Positions 26,401-36,459 of a stretch of 36,459 nt of DNA are shown in pieces. The position numbers and the translations under genes were made by a program. Origin of the DNA: Lachnospiraceae bacterium (GTDB lineage Bacteria > Bacillota > Clostridia > Lachnospirales > Lachnospiraceae); contig SVEE01000015.1 of NCBI GenBank assembly GCA_015057525.1, positions 1 to 36,459 on the forward strand. Reading direction: 5' to 3'. Within the stretch, counting starts at the first letter, position 1. Each line of letters begins with the position of its first letter. Below the pieces are notes generated by a model. That model had not been told where the DNA came from. It did no database searches and was given only the letters and a program-made list of their open reading frames with translations.

Positions 26401-27240
26401 CTTGGACTTGCATCTAAGGCATTAGGCTTCAATATTTCTACACCTGTATTTGATGGTGCAAATGAGTTTGATATTATGGATGCTCTCGAGATGGCTAACG
26501 ATTACGTTAACTCAGATTGGGATGATTTCTATGCTAAATATAAAGATGACACAGAGAAGGAAGTTATGGATTATCTGTATGATAACAGAGACCACAGAGA
26601 AGAGTGGAAGGGTGTTCCTATAAATCGTACAGGTAAGGTAAGACTTCGTGATGGTAGAACAGGTGAGGAATTTGATTCACCAGTAACTATCGGATTCATG
26701 CATTACCTTAAGCTTCATCACCTTGTTGATGATAAGATCCATGCACGTTCAACAGGTCCTTACTCACTTGTAACTCAGCAGCCACTTGGTGGTAAGGCTC
26801 AGTTCGGTGGACAGAGATTCGGAGAGATGGAAGTTTGGGCTCTTGAGGCATATGGTGCATCATATACTCTTCAGGAGATTCTTACTGTTAAGTCCGATGA
26901 TGTTGTTGGTCGTGTTAAGACATACGAGGCTATTATTAAGGGAGATAATATTCCTGAGCCAGGTATTCCTGAGTCATTCAAGGTACTTCTTAAGGAGTTC
27001 CAGTCATTAGCATTAGACGTAAGAGTTCTCAAGGATGACCAGACAGAGGTTGAGCTTGGAGAAACACTTGATTACGGCGATGAAAATGTAAGAGCTGTTA
27101 TCGAAGGTGACAGAGGTAACTACGAAGAAGATATTGAGTCACAGGGTTATAGTGGAATCGACGAAAATGATGAGCTTACATCTCTTTCAGATGATGGTTA
27201 CATGAGCGATGACTATGATGATTATGATGAAGAATTTTAA
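23419..27240 (+). CDS. rpoB: RNA polymerase beta subunit
   Basis: A 1273-residue beta subunit, with ATG 23419 nine bases after AAGGGGTG; the in-frame GTG 23407 overlaps that site and is rejected. It begins [20 protein letters not shown] and has the standard lobes and fork. The rifampicin region (about 24877-24972) reads [18 protein letters not shown] then [14 protein letters not shown], wild type at the positions corresponding to E. coli D516, H526 and S531. It ends in an acidic tail ([11 protein letters not shown]-like). rpoC follows after 18 bases. Confidence 0.97.
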   Translation: MKKYRMRPVNSGRGMRMSFSTEKEVLDMPNLIEVQKDSYQWFLDEGLKEVFKDISPVTDYTGQLSLEFVDFQLCEDDVKYSIEECKERDATYAAPLKVNVHLRNNETGEIAQHDIFMGDLPLMTETGTFVINGAERVIVSQLVRSPGIYYAIGHDKIGKTLYSSTVIPNRGAWLEYETDSNDVFYVRVDRTRKVPITVLIRALGIGTNQEIIDLFGQEPKIMASLEKDPSTNYEGGVLELYKKIRPGEPEVVENAESLINSMFFDARRYDLAKVGRYKFNKKLALKNRISGQVLSEDVVDPSTGEIMFAAGTTLTREDAEAIQDAAVPFVWVQSEERNVKILSNMVVDLSGYVGFDPKEIGITEDVYYPVLEKLLDEYDDEDELKAAIVASINDLIPKHITKEDILASINYNMHLEYGIGNSDDIDHLGNRRIRAVGELLQNQYRIGLSRLERVVRERMTTQDIDSITPQSLINIKPVTAAVKEFFGSSQLSQFMDQNNPLSELTHKRRLSALGPGGLSRDRAGFEVRDVHYTHYGRMCPIETPEGPNIGLINSLATYARINEYGFVEAPYRKLDKSDANNPVVTDEVVYLTADEEDNYIVAQANEPLDAEGHFIKNNVSGRFKEETSEFPKASVDLMDVSPKMVFSVATSMIPFLENDDANRALMGSNMQRQAVPLLKTEAPVVGTGMEAKAAVDSGVCIVAKRDGVVEISSSEKIVVKCDDGTKDEYHVIKFARSNQGNCMNQRPVVKRGDKVTKGMVIADGASTAGGEIALGKNPLIGFMTWEGYNYEDAVLLSERLVQEDVYTSVHIEEYEVEARDTKLGQEEITRDLAGLAPEALKDLDENGIIRIGAEVRAGDILVGKVTPKGETELTAEERLLRAIFGEKAREVRDTSLRVPHGAFGVIMDTKVFTRENGDELPPGVNKTVRVYIAQKRKISVGDKMAGRHGNKGVISRILPVEDMPFLPNGRPLDIVLNPLGVPSRMNIGQVLEVHLGLASKALGFNISTPVFDGANEFDIMDALEMANDYVNSDWDDFYAKYKDDTEKEVMDYLYDNRDHREEWKGVPINRTGKVRLRDGRTGEEFDSPVTIGFMHYLKLHHLVDDKIHARSTGPYSLVTQQPLGGKAQFGGQRFGEMEVWALEAYGASYTLQEILTVKSDDVVGRVKTYEAIIKGDNIPEPGIPESFKVLLKEFQSLALDVRVLKDDQTEVELGETLDYGDENVRAVIEGDRGNYEEDIESQGYSGIDENDELTSLSDDGYMSDDYDDYDEEF

Positions 27241-27258
27241 TGAAAGGAGATTTGTAAG

Positions 27259-30200
27259 ATGTCAGCTATAAACAACGAAACAGTTCAAGAACAGCCTATG
27301 AATTTTGATGCAATCAAAATTGGACTTGCATCTCCTGATAAGATAAGAGAATGGTCTAGAGGTGAGGTTAAGAAGCCTGAGACTATTAACTACAGAACAC
27401 TTAAGCCAGAGAAGGATGGACTTTTCTGTGAGAAGATTTTTGGACCAAGCAAGGACTGGGAATGTCATTGTGGTAAGTACAAGAAGATTCGTTTCAAGGG
27501 TGTTGTCTGTGATAGATGTGGTGTTGAGGTAACTAAGGCAAGTGTTAGACGTGAGCGTATGGGTCACATTGAGCTTGCTGCACCTGTATCACATATTTGG
27601 TATTTCAAGGGTATCCCTAGCCGTATGGGTCTTATTCTTGATATTTCACCAAGACTTCTTGAGAAGGTTCTCTATTTTGCTTCATATATAGTACTTGATC
27701 CAGGTGAAACTACACTTGAGTACAAGGCTATCTTAAATGAGCAGGAATTTAGAAAAGCTGAGGAAGAATTTGGTTTTGGCAAGTTCCGTGTAGGAATGGG
27801 TGCAGAAGCTATTAAGGAACTCCTTGGCCAGATTGACCTCGAGAAGGAAGCTGTTGAATTAAGAGAAGAACTTGCAGATGCTTCAGGACAGAAGAGAGCA
27901 AGAATTATTAAGAGACTTGAGGTTGTTGAGGCATTTAGAAACTCTAACAACAACCCAGAGTGGATGATTCTTGATGTAGTACCTGTAATCCCACCAGATA
28001 TCAGACCTATGGTACAGCTTGATGGTGGTAGATTTGCAACTTCTGACTTAAATGACTTATATAGAAGAATTATTAACCGTAACAATCGTCTTAAGAGACT
28101 TCTCGAGTTAGGCGCTCCAGACATTATTGTTCGTAATGAGAAGAGAATGCTTCAGGAAGCAGTAGATGCTCTTATTGACAACGGTAGAAGAGGTCGTGCA
28201 GTAACTGGTCCTGGTAACAGAGCACTTAAGTCTCTTTCAGATATGCTTAAAGGTAAGCAGGGACGTTTCCGTCAGAACTTACTTGGTAAGCGTGTTGACT
28301 ACTCAGGACGTTCAGTTATCGTAGTTGGACCAGAACTTAAGATTTATCAGTGTGGTCTTCCTAAGGAAATGGCAATTGAGTTATTCAAGCCATTCGTTAT
28401 GAAAGAGCTTTGTGCTCAGGGTAAGGCTAACAACATAAAGGCAGCTAAGAAGATGGTAGAGAAGCTTGAACCACAGGTTTGGGACGTTCTCGAAGAGGTT
28501 ATCAAAGAGCATCCGGTTATGTTAAACCGTGCCCCTACTCTTCATAGACTTGGTATCCAGGCATTCGAGCCAATCCTTGTTGAAGGTAAGGCTATTAAGC
28601 TTCATCCACTTGTATGTACAGCTTACAATGCGGACTTCGACGGTGACCAGATGGCTGTTCACCTTCCACTTTCCGTAGAGGCTCAGGCTGAGTGTAGATT
28701 CCTTCTCCTCTCACCTAACAACCTTCTTAAGCCTTCAGATGGTGGTCCTGTTGCCGTTCCTTCACAGGATATGGTACTTGGTATCTACTACCTTACAATG
28801 GAGAAGTATTCTTCATTTGATGAGGAGGAGGCTGCAAAGGCTACAATCGTTAAGGAATACCTTTCAGATGATGAGAGTGCAAACCTTCATGATTTAGCAG
28901 AAGATTGCAAGGCTGGAAAGACTAAGTTATCCGATGTAATCAAGGTTAAGGTTATTGCTAAGATGTCAAAGGATAAGAAGGAAGTATTCTACAAAGAGAT
29001 CGTAAGTACAGTAAGAAACTTTATCGGACCTGAGTTTGGTAGTGCAAACCTTGCTATGCTTGCTTACGAAAATGGTGAAATTACACTTCACCAGAAGATT
29101 AAGGTTAAGAAGACAGTTACTACAGTTGAAGGTAAGACAATTACCGGAATGGTAGAGTGTACTCTTGGTAGACTTATTTTCAATGAAGTAATCCCACAGG
29201 ATCTTGGATTAGTTGATAGAACTATCGAGGCAAACATCCTTGAGCCAGAAATCAACTTCCATGTTGGTAAGAAGGGATTAAAGAAAATCCTTGATAAGTG
29301 CATCAATACTCACGGTGCTACTAAGACAGCTGAGGTTCTTGATGATATTAAGGCTATGGGTTATAAGTTCTCTACAAGAGGAGCTATAACAGTATCCGTT
29401 TCAGATATGACAGTACCTGCTGCTAAGAAAGAAATTCTTGAAACTGCACAGCAGACAGTTGATAAGATTACTAAGCTTTACGGTAGAGGTCTTATGACTG
29501 ACGAGGAAAGATACCAGTCAGTTGTTAAGGTTTGGGCTGAGGCAGATAACAAGCTTACTAAGGCACTTCTTGATGGCCTTGATAAGTACAACAACATCTA
29601 CATGATGGCTGACTCTGGTGCCCGTGGTTCTGACCAGCAGATTAAGCAGCTCGCAGGTATGCGTGGACTTATGGCTGATACAACAGGACGTACAATCGAA
29701 CTTCCAATCAAGTCAAACTTCCGTGAAGGTCTTGACGTACTCGAGTACTTCATTTCTGCACACGGTGCTCGTAAGGGTCTTTCGGATACAGCTCTTAGAA
29801 CAGCCGATTCAGGATACCTTACAAGACGTCTCGTTGACGTTTCTCAGGAGCTTATCATTCGTGAGGTTGACTGTTGTGAAGACCAGGATGAGAAGCCAGG
29901 TATGTATGTAGAGTCTTTCATGGAGGGTAACGAGGTTATCGAGAGCTTCCAGGAGAGAATTACAGGAAGATATGCTGCAGAGAGTATATTCGATGCAGAT
30001 GGCAATATGATAGTTAAGAAGAACCATATGATTACACCTAAGAGAGCAGAAAACATCATGAAGAATGGTGTTGATGTAAATGGTGTTCCATTCCATGAGG
30101 AAGGTTCTACTAAGGCTAGAAGAGATGCAAAACTTAAGATTAGAACAATTCTTACTTGTAAATCACACTTTGGTGTATGTTCTAAGTGTTACGGTGCTAA

Positions 30201-31152
30201 CATGGCTACAGGACAGGCAGTTCAGGTTGGTGAGGCTGTAGGTATTATTGCGGCTCAGTCAATCGGTGAGCCTGGTACACAGCTTACAATGAGAACATTC
30301 CATACTGGTGGTGTTGCCGGTGATGATATTACACAGGGTCTTCCTAGAGTTGAAGAATTATTTGAGGCTAGAAAGCCAAAGGGACTTGCAATTATTGCTG
30401 AGTTCGGTGGTGAGGTTCAGATAAGAGAGACTAAGAAGAAGAGAGAAGTTGTTATTACTGATAAGGAAACAGGTGAGTCAAAGGCATACCTCATTCCTTA
30501 CGGTTCAAGAATAAAGGTAATGGATGGACAGATTCTTGAGGCTGGTGATGAGCTTACAGAAGGTTCAGTAAATCCACATGATATCCTTAAGATTAAGGGT
30601 GTTCGTGCAGTTCAGGATTACATGCTTCGTGAGGTTCAGAGAGTTTACCGTCTCCAGGGTGTTGAGATTAACGATAAGCACGTTGAGGTTATCGTTCGTC
30701 AGATGCTCAAGAAGATCAGAATCGAGAACAGCGGAGACACAGATTATCTTCCAGGTACACTTGTTGATGCTCTTGACTTTGTAGAGATTAACGAGATGCT
30801 TGTTGAGGAAGGCAAAACTCCAGCAGAAGGTTCACAGGTAATGCTTGGTATCACTAAGGCATCACTTGCTACAGATTCCTTCCTTTCTGCTGCATCATTC
30901 CAGGAGACTACTAAGGTTCTTACTGAGGCAGCAATTAAGGGTAAGGTTGATCCACTTATCGGTCTTAAGGAAAATGTACTCATCGGTAAGCTTATCCCTG
31001 CTGGTACAGGTATGAAGAGATATCGTTCAGTAATGCTTGATTCAGGACTTAACGATATTGAGATGCCTGAGTTAGAGGAAGATGTAGTTTCTGATGAAGA
31101 TTTAGCTGAGGTTACTGAAGAAGTAGTTGAAGCTGAAGAAGTAATAGAATAA
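27259..31152 (+). CDS. rpoC: RNA polymerase beta' subunit
   Basis: A 1297-residue beta' subunit starting at ATG after AAAGGAGA. The N-terminal zinc site ([19 protein letters not shown]) is present. The catalytic loop NADFDGD is at 457-463, with D459, D461 and D463 to bind magnesium. The second zinc site uses the cysteines of VDCCEDQDE and [13 protein letters not shown]. Bridge helix and trigger loop text ([20 protein letters not shown]) is conserved. The acidic C terminus (VVEAEEVIE) and a strong terminator follow. It forms an operon with rpoB. Confidence 0.98.
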   Translation: MSAINNETVQEQPMNFDAIKIGLASPDKIREWSRGEVKKPETINYRTLKPEKDGLFCEKIFGPSKDWECHCGKYKKIRFKGVVCDRCGVEVTKASVRRERMGHIELAAPVSHIWYFKGIPSRMGLILDISPRLLEKVLYFASYIVLDPGETTLEYKAILNEQEFRKAEEEFGFGKFRVGMGAEAIKELLGQIDLEKEAVELREELADASGQKRARIIKRLEVVEAFRNSNNNPEWMILDVVPVIPPDIRPMVQLDGGRFATSDLNDLYRRIINRNNRLKRLLELGAPDIIVRNEKRMLQEAVDALIDNGRRGRAVTGPGNRALKSLSDMLKGKQGRFRQNLLGKRVDYSGRSVIVVGPELKIYQCGLPKEMAIELFKPFVMKELCAQGKANNIKAAKKMVEKLEPQVWDVLEEVIKEHPVMLNRAPTLHRLGIQAFEPILVEGKAIKLHPLVCTAYNADFDGDQMAVHLPLSVEAQAECRFLLLSPNNLLKPSDGGPVAVPSQDMVLGIYYLTMEKYSSFDEEEAAKATIVKEYLSDDESANLHDLAEDCKAGKTKLSDVIKVKVIAKMSKDKKEVFYKEIVSTVRNFIGPEFGSANLAMLAYENGEITLHQKIKVKKTVTTVEGKTITGMVECTLGRLIFNEVIPQDLGLVDRTIEANILEPEINFHVGKKGLKKILDKCINTHGATKTAEVLDDIKAMGYKFSTRGAITVSVSDMTVPAAKKEILETAQQTVDKITKLYGRGLMTDEERYQSVVKVWAEADNKLTKALLDGLDKYNNIYMMADSGARGSDQQIKQLAGMRGLMADTTGRTIELPIKSNFREGLDVLEYFISAHGARKGLSDTALRTADSGYLTRRLVDVSQELIIREVDCCEDQDEKPGMYVESFMEGNEVIESFQERITGRYAAESIFDADGNMIVKKNHMITPKRAENIMKNGVDVNGVPFHEEGSTKARRDAKLKIRTILTCKSHFGVCSKCYGANMATGQAVQVGEAVGIIAAQSIGEPGTQLTMRTFHTGGVAGDDITQGLPRVEELFEARKPKGLAIIAEFGGEVQIRETKKKREVVITDKETGESKAYLIPYGSRIKVMDGQILEAGDELTEGSVNPHDILKIKGVRAVQDYMLREVQRVYRLQGVEINDKHVEVIVRQMLKKIRIENSGDTDYLPGTLVDALDFVEINEMLVEEGKTPAEGSQVMLGITKASLATDSFLSAASFQETTKVLTEAAIKGKVDPLIGLKENVLIGKLIPAGTGMKRYRSVMLDSGLNDIEMPELEEDVVSDEDLAEVTEEVVEAEEVIE

Positions 31153-31171
31153 TTTATATTCTTATATAACG

Positions 31172-31203
31172 AAAGTACCCCATATATGTGGGGTACTTTT
31201 TTT
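31172..31203 (+). terminator. Terminator after rpoC
   Basis: AAAGTACCCC (31172-31181) and GGGGTACTTT (31190-31199) are perfect complements with T tracts on the right and A tracts on the left, so it can also end the minus-strand fic gene. Confidence 0.9.
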
Positions 31204-31217
31204 GTTTTCTTTTGTTT

Positions 31218-32414
31218 TTATACACAAAGGTTATCCAGTACAATATTATATAAGTTTTTGTTTCCATTTTTTGATATGGTTAATAGACTTGGATTTATTT
31301 GTTTTATATGGAGACGAAGTGCAGGAATGCTAATTTCCAGAATTTTAGCTAATTCATTTACTGACAAACCATCTTCACCAAACAATGTATTTTGGACAAG
31401 TACAAACATTAAATCGCTAATGTTTTGAGCGTAATCTAATTTATCTATACATTTACTATAATAATTTAATTGTTCCAGTTTATTAGATAGAGTAGAAATT
31501 AATCGTTCAAATACTTCTTTTATTAATTCTAAAAAGATTGTTATAAATGGTGTAATGTCACCTTTGTTTTTACTGTCATTTACTATTTTGAAGGACTTGT
31601 AGTATAGCTTGATTTGTTTTTTTAGTGTGTACGAGAGACTATAGCCAACCAAAGGATGAAATTCTTTTGATAGGAAATAGCTACTTATAAAACGGCTCAA
31701 TCTACCGTTGCCATCATAAAATGGATGAATATATCCTAGCAGATAGTGAAAGGCAGAAACGGATATTAATTTATTGATTTTGTCATCATTAATTAATTTT
31801 AAACCTTCCTGTATATATTCGATGATGGTTTCTTCGGGATTAACTCCATTATGGATGATTTGCAAATCAGGCCCCTGAATACTTACAGGTCCACTTCTAA
31901 AATATAGACCATCAGGTTCATTATCTGGGTCATCTGCCAAAACTTCTTTCAAAACTAAATCATCATAGATATTACGAATATCTTTGCATGTGTGTAAAGG
32001 AATATCAACTTCGCCCATAAGCATAAGATATTTTTGTACTAAACCATATAAACGTTTGCTGGCATATTTATTTGCACGTTCTGTAGGAGAAAGAAGTGCT
32101 TTGATTTCTTTACGTGTGCTGTGTACACCTTCTATTTCGTTTGTAATTTTTGTTTCATCAATAAGACTTTTGATGGAAAATTGGTTCAGCGCTATAGGAG
32201 GCAGATGGTTGATTATATTGGTAAGCTTTTTGTCCAGCTTATATATGGAAGTAATATTATTTATTATCTCATTTGTGTATACTATAAAAGCATCATTTCC
32301 ATTTATTTTTATTGGTATATGAATAGTTGCTTCACTGTTATATCTAGTGTTATAAATAGTTTCATAATTATCACGATTTTTATAAAACAGCTTAGATAGT
32401 TGAATATATTCCAT
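31218..32414 (-). CDS. Fic-family AMPylase-type protein with inhibitory helix
   Basis: A 398-residue protein. ATG 32414 follows AGGAGGTGA; an upstream ATG overlaps the site. Residues 91-96 TNEIEG fit the inhibitory motif (S/T)xxxE(G/N), so this is a class II Fic protein with an N-terminal inhibitory helix. The core Fic motif HPFYDGNGRLSR is at 230-241, with catalytic H230, which suggests transfer of AMP or another nucleotide part to a target hydroxyl. A C-terminal winged helix-like part (LSVNELAKILEISIPALRLHIKQI) could bind DNA. It lies alone on the opposite strand inside the rpoBC-str gene block, in AT-rich DNA, which points to insertion or transfer. No antitoxin-sized partner is beside it. 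Confidence 0.88.
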   Translation of the reverse strand: MEYIQLSKLFYKNRDNYETIYNTRYNSEATIHIPIKINGNDAFIVYTNEIINNITSIYKLDKKLTNIINHLPPIALNQFSIKSLIDETKITNEIEGVHSTRKEIKALLSPTERANKYASKRLYGLVQKYLMLMGEVDIPLHTCKDIRNIYDDLVLKEVLADDPDNEPDGLYFRSGPVSIQGPDLQIIHNGVNPEETIIEYIQEGLKLINDDKINKLISVSAFHYLLGYIHPFYDGNGRLSRFISSYFLSKEFHPLVGYSLSYTLKKQIKLYYKSFKIVNDSKNKGDITPFITIFLELIKEVFERLISTLSNKLEQLNYYSKCIDKLDYAQNISDLMFVLVQNTLFGEDGLSVNELAKILEISIPALRLHIKQINPSLLTISKNGNKNLYNIVLDNLCV

Positions 32415-32477
32415 GTTGTCACCTCCTGTCGTTATATTATAACACAAAGATTATAAAAATATAACTAAAAAATATTA

Positions 32478-32514
32478 AAGTCTTAATAAAAACACGCATT
32501 TTTTATTAAGACTT
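32478..32514. repeat. AT-rich perfect inverted repeat upstream of fic
   Basis: AAGTCTTAATAAAAA (32478-32492) and TTTTTATTAAGACTT (32500-32514) are perfect complements with a 7-base loop. It lies between the start of fic and the rpsL promoter, in very AT-rich DNA (32415-32640). It may be a regulatory site or an insertion scar. Confidence 0.7.
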
Positions 32515-32642
32515 GTGTAGGGGTGTGAGTGGTTTTATAAAATAATCAAATATTATATTCATATAAAACAATATTAAATATTTATAAATAATACTATTAT
32601 ATTAAATTGCAACAAAATTATGTTGGAAAATATATATTTCTG

Positions 32643-32671
32643 TTGACATTCATTTGACAAAATAATATAAT
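32643..32671 (+). promoter_or_regulatory. Promoter of the str operon (rpsL-rpsG-fusA)
   Basis: TTGACA (32643-32648) and TATAAT (32666-32671) with exact 17-base spacing and consensus boxes: a very strong promoter for rpsL. Predicted start near 32678. Confidence 0.85.
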
Positions 32672-32676
32672 ATCTA

Positions 32677-32720
32677 GGCATGCGTTGATTAACGCGTGCC
32701 CTTTGTGTGTATAATTACAC
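32677..32720 (+). promoter_or_regulatory. Two hairpins at the 5' end of the rpsL mRNA
   Basis: GGCATGCGTT and AACGCGTGCC (32677-32700) pair with one wobble, beginning at or near the predicted first base of the transcript. GTGTA-TAAT-TACAC (32707-32720) is a second small stem. A 5'-end stem can stabilise the message; feedback binding by S12 or S7 is also possible. Confidence 0.45.
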
Positions 32721-32750
32721 GAGATAAAATTTTGAATTGGAGGTGAAAAC

Positions 32751-33170
32751 ATGCCAACTTTTAACCAGTTAGTTAGAAAAGGAAGACACTCTTTAGAGAA
32801 GAAGTCTACTGCACCAGCTCTCTTAAGAAGCTACAACTCTCTTAAGAAAAAGCCTACAGAAACAGCTTCTCCACAGAAGAGAGGTGTTTGTACTGCAGTT
32901 AAGACTGCTACACCTAAGAAGCCTAACTCAGCTCTTAGAAAGATCGCCAGAGTTCGTTTATCAAACGGTATCGAAGTAACTAGCTATATCCCAGGTGAAG
33001 GTCACAACCTTCAGGAGCATAGCGTTGTTCTTATCCGTGGCGGTAGAGTAAAAGACTTACCTGGTACAAGATACCACATTATCAGAGGTACTCTTGATAC
33101 AGCAGGTGTTGCTAAGAGACGTCAGGCACGTTCTAAGTATGGTGCTAAGAGACCTAAGGATGCAAAATAG
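32751..33170 (+). CDS. rpsL: Ribosomal protein S12
   Basis: A 139-residue S12 (uS12) of the decoding centre. ATG follows GGAGGTGA. The segments [13 protein letters not shown] and [14 protein letters not shown] keep the lysines whose change gives streptomycin resistance, so it should be sensitive. First gene of the str operon. Confidence 0.98.
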   Translation: MPTFNQLVRKGRHSLEKKSTAPALLRSYNSLKKKPTETASPQKRGVCTAVKTATPKKPNSALRKIARVRLSNGIEVTSYIPGEGHNLQEHSVVLIRGGRVKDLPGTRYHIIRGTLDTAGVAKRRQARSKYGAKRPKDAK

Positions 33171-33180
33171 GCATTGAGAA

Positions 33181-33278
33181 CTTAATGAGAACAAGTCGAA
33201 GACGCAGTTCGAATTTAGTACGAAAGCCCATCCCGATACTTAGTGAAAACAAGTCGAAGACGCAGTTTGAACTTAGTA
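33181..33278 (+). repeat. 40-base direct repeat between rpsL and rpsG
   Basis: The segments 33181-33220 and 33239-33278 match at 36 of 40 bases, with period 58; the identical core is ACAAGTCGAAGACGCAGTT. Small half-words ACTTAGT recur in both, and the inverted word ACTAAGT occurs downstream near 33327. They lie right after the rpsL stop codon inside a long untranslated spacer. The meaning is unknown; repeats with this core may be shared by related genomes. Confidence 0.8.
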
Positions 33279-33411
33279 GAGTGGATGATTGCAAATTTGG
33301 TTAAAACCATACCAAGTAAAACAAACTAAGTGCGAAAAGTAGGTTATGTTTTCTATATTATATAGATAGATAAAGCTATTTTTGCACGAACATATTTCCA
33401 CAATGCTCATT

Positions 33412-33483
33412 TGTGACGGTTAACGGTGTCACATTTATTGAGGGAAGTATGAGTACCGTTGAATTAATGTGAGATATAATCTC
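33412..33483 (+). promoter_or_regulatory. Candidate leader RNA before rpsG with alternative stems
   Basis: TGTGAC/GTCACA (33412-33432) forms one stem. AACGGT (33422-33427) can pair with ACCGTT (33455-33460), and TCACATT (33429-33435) with AATGTGA (33466-33472); these two pairings cross, so they are either a pseudoknot or exclude one another. GAGAT/ATCTC (33471-33483) is beside the ribosome site. This looks like feedback control of rpsG, but the RNA family is not recognised. Confidence 0.4.
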
Positions 33484-33508
33484 AAAAATAATTAAGGAGG
33501 GAAGAACC

Positions 33509-33979
33509 GTGCCACGTAAAGGACATATAGCAAAAAGAGACGTATTAGCGGATCCAATTTATAATAACAAAGTGGTTACTAAGCTTATCAACAACGTTAT
33601 GTTAGATGGTAAGAAGGGTGTAGCCCAGAAAATCGTATACGGCGCTTTTGACCGTATTGCAAACGAGACTGGTAAGGAAGCTTTAGAGGTTTTCGAGGAG
33701 GCTATGAACAACATCATGCCAACACTCGAGGTTAAGGCTAGACGTATCGGTGGTGCTACTTATCAGGTACCTATCGAGGTTAGACCTGATAGAAGACAGG
33801 CATTAGCTCTTCGTTGGTTAACAACTTACTCACGTGCTAGAAGTGAGAAGACTATGGAAGAGAGACTCGCTAAAGAGCTTATGGATGCAGCTAACAATAC
33901 TGGTGCATCTGTTAAGAGAAAAGAAGATATGCACAAGATGGCAGAGGCAAACAAGGCATTTGCTCATTACAGATTCTAA
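33509..33979 (+). CDS. rpsG: Ribosomal protein S7
   Basis: A 156-residue S7 (uS7) that starts assembly of the 30S head. The start is GTG after AAGGAGGG. It reads [15 protein letters not shown], then [16 protein letters not shown], standard for the family. It is 338 bases from rpsL, a much longer gap than usual for this pair, and 42 bases before fusA. Confidence 0.98.
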   Translation: MPRKGHIAKRDVLADPIYNNKVVTKLINNVMLDGKKGVAQKIVYGAFDRIANETGKEALEVFEEAMNNIMPTLEVKARRIGGATYQVPIEVRPDRRQALALRWLTTYSRARSEKTMEERLAKELMDAANNTGASVKRKEDMHKMAEANKAFAHYRF

Positions 33980-34021
33980 TTTCGCATATCGCTAGTTTAA
34001 TATTTTTAGGAGGAAAAAACC

Positions 34022-36139
34022 TTGGCTGGAAGAGAATATCCGTTAGATAGAACAAGAAACATCGGTATCATGGCTCACATCGATGCTGGTAAGACTACTC
34101 TTACAGAGAGAATTCTTTACTATACTGGTGTTAATTACAAAATCGGTGATACTCATGAAGGTACAGCTACCATGGACTGGATGGAGCAGGAGCAGGAAAG
34201 AGGTATTACAATCACTTCAGCTGCAACTACTTGCCACTGGACTTTAGAGGATCATCATAAGCCAAAGGCTGGAGCATTAGAGCACAGAGTAAACATTATC
34301 GATACTCCTGGACACGTTGACTTCACTGTAGAGGTTGAGCGTTCCCTCAGAGTACTTGATGGTGCTGTTGGTGTATTCGATGCTAAGGCAGGTGTTGAGC
34401 CACAGTCAGAGAACGTTTGGCGTCAGGCTGACACTTACAACGTACCACGTATGGCATTCATCAATAAGATGGATAAAATGGGTGCAGATTTCTTCAACGC
34501 AGTTCAGACAATTATTGACCGTTTAGGTAAGAATGCAATTCCTGTACAGATTCCTATCGGTAAAGAGTCAGATTTCGTTGGATTAATCGACTTATTTGAA
34601 ATGGAAGCTTACTACTACAAGGATGACAAGGGTGAGGACATCGAAATCACAGCTATTCCTGATGATTTAAAGGATGATGCAGCTATTTGGCATGAGAACC
34701 TTGTAGAGAAGGTTTGTGAATTAGACGATGACCTTATGATGCAGTATCTTGAGGGCGAAGAGCCATCAGTAGAAGATATGAAGGCTGCACTTCGTAAGGG
34801 TACAATCGCTTGTGAGGCAGTTCCTGTATTCTTAGGTTCTGCATATAAGAACAAGGGTGTTCAGAAGATGTTAGATGGTGTTATCGAGTATATGCCAGCA
34901 CCAACTGATATTCCTGACATCACAGGTGTTGACGAAGATGGTAACGAAGTAGTTCGTCACTCATCAGATGAGGAGCCATTCTCAGCACTTGCATTCAAGA
35001 TTATGACTGACCCATTCGTTGGTAAGTTAGCATTCTTTAGAGTATATTCTGGTACATTGAACTCAGGTTCATATGTATTAAATGCTACTAAGGGTAAGAA
35101 AGAGCGTGTTGGACGTATCGTTCAGATGCACGCAAATTCACGTACAGAGATAGATAAGGTTTATTCAGGAGATATCGCTGCAGCAGTAGGATTTAAGCTT
35201 ACTACTACAGGTGATACAATCTGTGATGAGCAGCATCCAGTTATTCTTGAGTCTATGGAGTTCCCAGAGCCAGTTATCGAGCTCGCAATTGAGCCTAAGA
35301 CTAAGAATGACCAGGGTAAGATGGGTGAGGCTTTAGCTAAGCTTGCTGAAGAGGATCCTACATTCAGAGCTCATACAGATAAGGAAACTGGACAGACTAT
35401 CATCGCTGGTATGGGTGAGCTTCACCTTGAGGTTATTGTTGACCGTCTCCTTCGTGAGTTCAAGGTAGAGGCTAACGTTGGTGCACCTCAGGTTGCATAC
35501 AAAGAGACATTTACTAAGGCTGTTGACGTTGATAGTAAGTACGCTAAGCAGTCAGGTGGTCGTGGACAGTACGGTCACTGTAAGGTACACTTTGAGCCTA
35601 TGGATCCTAACGGTGAAGAGACATTTGTATTTGAATCAACTGTAGTTGGTGGTGCTATTCCTAAGGAATATATCCCAGCAGTTGGTGAGGGTATTGAGGA
35701 AGCTTCTAAGGCTGGTATCCTTGGTGGTTACCCAGTTCTTGGTATTAAGGCTAACGTTTACGATGGTTCATACCATGAAGTCGATTCATCAGAAATGGCA
35801 TTCCACATCGCTGGTTCTATGGCGTTCAAGGATGCGATGGCTAAGGGTGATGCAGTACTTCTTGAGCCTATCATGAAGGTTGAGGTTACTATGCCAGAGG
35901 AATACCTCGGTGATGTAATCGGAAGTATTAATGCTAAGCGTGGACAGATCGAAGGTATGGATGACCTCGGTGGTGGTAAGATCGTTAGATCTTTCGTTCC
36001 ACTTGCAGAGATGTTTGGTTATGCTACAGAGCTTCGTTCATCTACTCAGGGTCGTGGTAACTACTCTATGTTCTTTGAGAAGTACGCTCAGTGTCCAAAG
36101 AACATTCAGGAGAAGGTACTCGCTGCTAAGAAGGGCTAA
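34022..36139 (+). CDS. fusA: Elongation factor G
   Basis: A 705-residue translational GTPase that drives ribosome translocation. The start is TTG, 8 bases after AGGAGG (34008-34013). G1 is AHIDAGKTT (18-26), G3 is DTPGH, and G4 is NKMD, followed by the usual domains II-V. The fusidic acid-related region has no obvious change. Third gene of the str operon. Confidence 0.98.
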   Translation: MAGREYPLDRTRNIGIMAHIDAGKTTLTERILYYTGVNYKIGDTHEGTATMDWMEQEQERGITITSAATTCHWTLEDHHKPKAGALEHRVNIIDTPGHVDFTVEVERSLRVLDGAVGVFDAKAGVEPQSENVWRQADTYNVPRMAFINKMDKMGADFFNAVQTIIDRLGKNAIPVQIPIGKESDFVGLIDLFEMEAYYYKDDKGEDIEITAIPDDLKDDAAIWHENLVEKVCELDDDLMMQYLEGEEPSVEDMKAALRKGTIACEAVPVFLGSAYKNKGVQKMLDGVIEYMPAPTDIPDITGVDEDGNEVVRHSSDEEPFSALAFKIMTDPFVGKLAFFRVYSGTLNSGSYVLNATKGKKERVGRIVQMHANSRTEIDKVYSGDIAAAVGFKLTTTGDTICDEQHPVILESMEFPEPVIELAIEPKTKNDQGKMGEALAKLAEEDPTFRAHTDKETGQTIIAGMGELHLEVIVDRLLREFKVEANVGAPQVAYKETFTKAVDVDSKYAKQSGGRGQYGHCKVHFEPMDPNGEETFVFESTVVGGAIPKEYIPAVGEGIEEASKAGILGGYPVLGIKANVYDGSYHEVDSSEMAFHIAGSMAFKDAMAKGDAVLLEPIMKVEVTMPEEYLGDVIGSINAKRGQIEGMDDLGGGKIVRSFVPLAEMFGYATELRSSTQGRGNYSMFFEKYAQCPKNIQEKVLAAKKG

Positions 36140-36165
36140 TTAATAGCTTTAAAAAGTAATTTAAT

Positions 36166-36198
36166 ACAAGTTGGATGCCTTTGAGGCATCTGACTTGT
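36166..36198 (+). promoter_or_regulatory. Stable hairpin without T tract between fusA and tuf
   Basis: ACAAGTTGGATGCCT (36166-36180) pairs with AGGCATCTGACTTGT (36184-36198) over 15 positions with two wobbles and a TTG loop. The lack of a U run argues against simple termination; it may protect or process the mRNA. Confidence 0.6.
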
Positions 36199-36258
36199 GA
36201 AAATATAGATTATGACAAATAATCGCTTATAAATTAACTACATTTAATAAAATATGGC

Positions 36259-36287
36259 TTGAAAATATCTGCATATTTTAATATAAT
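36259..36287 (+). promoter_or_regulatory. Separate promoter for tuf
   Basis: TTGAAA (36259-36264) and TATAAT (36282-36287) with 17-base spacing, 53 bases before the tuf start, so tuf can be transcribed apart from fusA. A short stem TTGCCC/GGGCAA (36305-36321) lies just before the ribosome site. Confidence 0.7.
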
Positions 36288-36340
36288 ATTTTCTAGCCGA
36301 GTAATTGCCCAAAAAGGGCAAAGTTAAGGAGGATATAATA

Positions 36341-36459
36341 ATGGCAAAAGCTAAGTTTGAAAGAACTAAACCACATTGTAACATTGGTACAATCGGACAC
36401 GTTGATCACGGTAAGACTACTTTAACAGCTGCTATCACTAAGACTCTTCATGAGAGACT
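36341..36459 (+). CDS. tuf: Elongation factor Tu (partial, 5' end)
   Basis: The first 39 codons of EF-Tu, cut by the window edge. ATG follows AAGGAGG. The text [20 protein letters not shown] then [19 protein letters not shown] holds the G1 loop GHVDHGKT. As usual, tuf follows fusA at the end of the str operon. Confidence 0.97.
   Translation, partial: MAKAKFERTKPHCNIGTIGHVDHGKTTLTAAITKTLHER

Noticed and set aside
1-36459. CRISPR arrays, rRNA or tRNA genes, insertion sequences
   Set aside because: No regularly spaced short repeats, no tRNA cloverleaf or rRNA text, and no transposase gene were seen.

Overview
The window looks like a chromosomal segment of a low-GC Gram-positive anaerobe of class Clostridia, most probably a Lachnospiraceae (Butyrivibrio/Roseburia-like) species. 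I infer this from the AT-rich non-coding DNA, the strong AGGAGG ribosome sites, the L10 leader in front of rplJ-rplL, the cdaA-cdaR pair, and an integrative element of the type common in that family (DUF6462-like small protein, ribbon-helix-helix protein, tyrosine integrase). No database search was possible, so the taxon is an inference.

Region 1 (1 to about 3.6 kb) is the integrase end of a mobile element whose other end lies left of the window. It holds the 3' end of a regulator-like gene, a DeoR-like HTH gene, a long hairpin, an excisionase-like small gene, an RHH gene with likely operator repeats, and a tyrosine recombinase followed by five GTACGACAA-type repeats (probable arm sites) and a terminator. 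Just beyond lies a decayed Fic-like gene fragment. Region 2 (3.6-8.8 kb) has an ArsC/Spx-like protein and a c-di-GMP cluster: a membrane diguanylate cyclase, a phosphodiesterase with a degenerate GGDEF, and a convergent second cyclase.

Region 3 (9.0-13.8 kb) is a tight operon of two uncharacterised membrane proteins with basic/polar tails, then cdaA and cdaR (c-di-AMP synthesis and its regulator) and a sirtuin deacetylase. The two unknown proteins, with no gap between them and directly upstream of cdaA, are the best candidates here for a poorly described system. Region 4 (13.8-22.0 kb) has a GntR-ABC ATPase-permease operon on the minus strand, clpB with its own promoter and a perfect palindrome in the leader, a cytoplasmic GH13 glucosidase on the minus strand, a lipoprotein nuclease with a Cys-rich tail, and an amidase with a SPOR domain but no signal peptide.

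Region 5 (22.1-36.5 kb) is the transcription/translation core: L10 leader, rplJ, rplL, rpoB, rpoC, then rpsL, rpsG, fusA and the start of tuf. Two things are unusual. An oppositely oriented, AT-rich fic gene sits between rpoC and rpsL. The rpsL-rpsG spacer is 338 bases long, with a 40-base direct repeat and mutually exclusive stems that look like a leader RNA. Many genes in the window start with TTG or GTG, or have an in-frame ATG/GTG overlapping their own ribosome site; starts were chosen by Shine-Dalgarno spacing.
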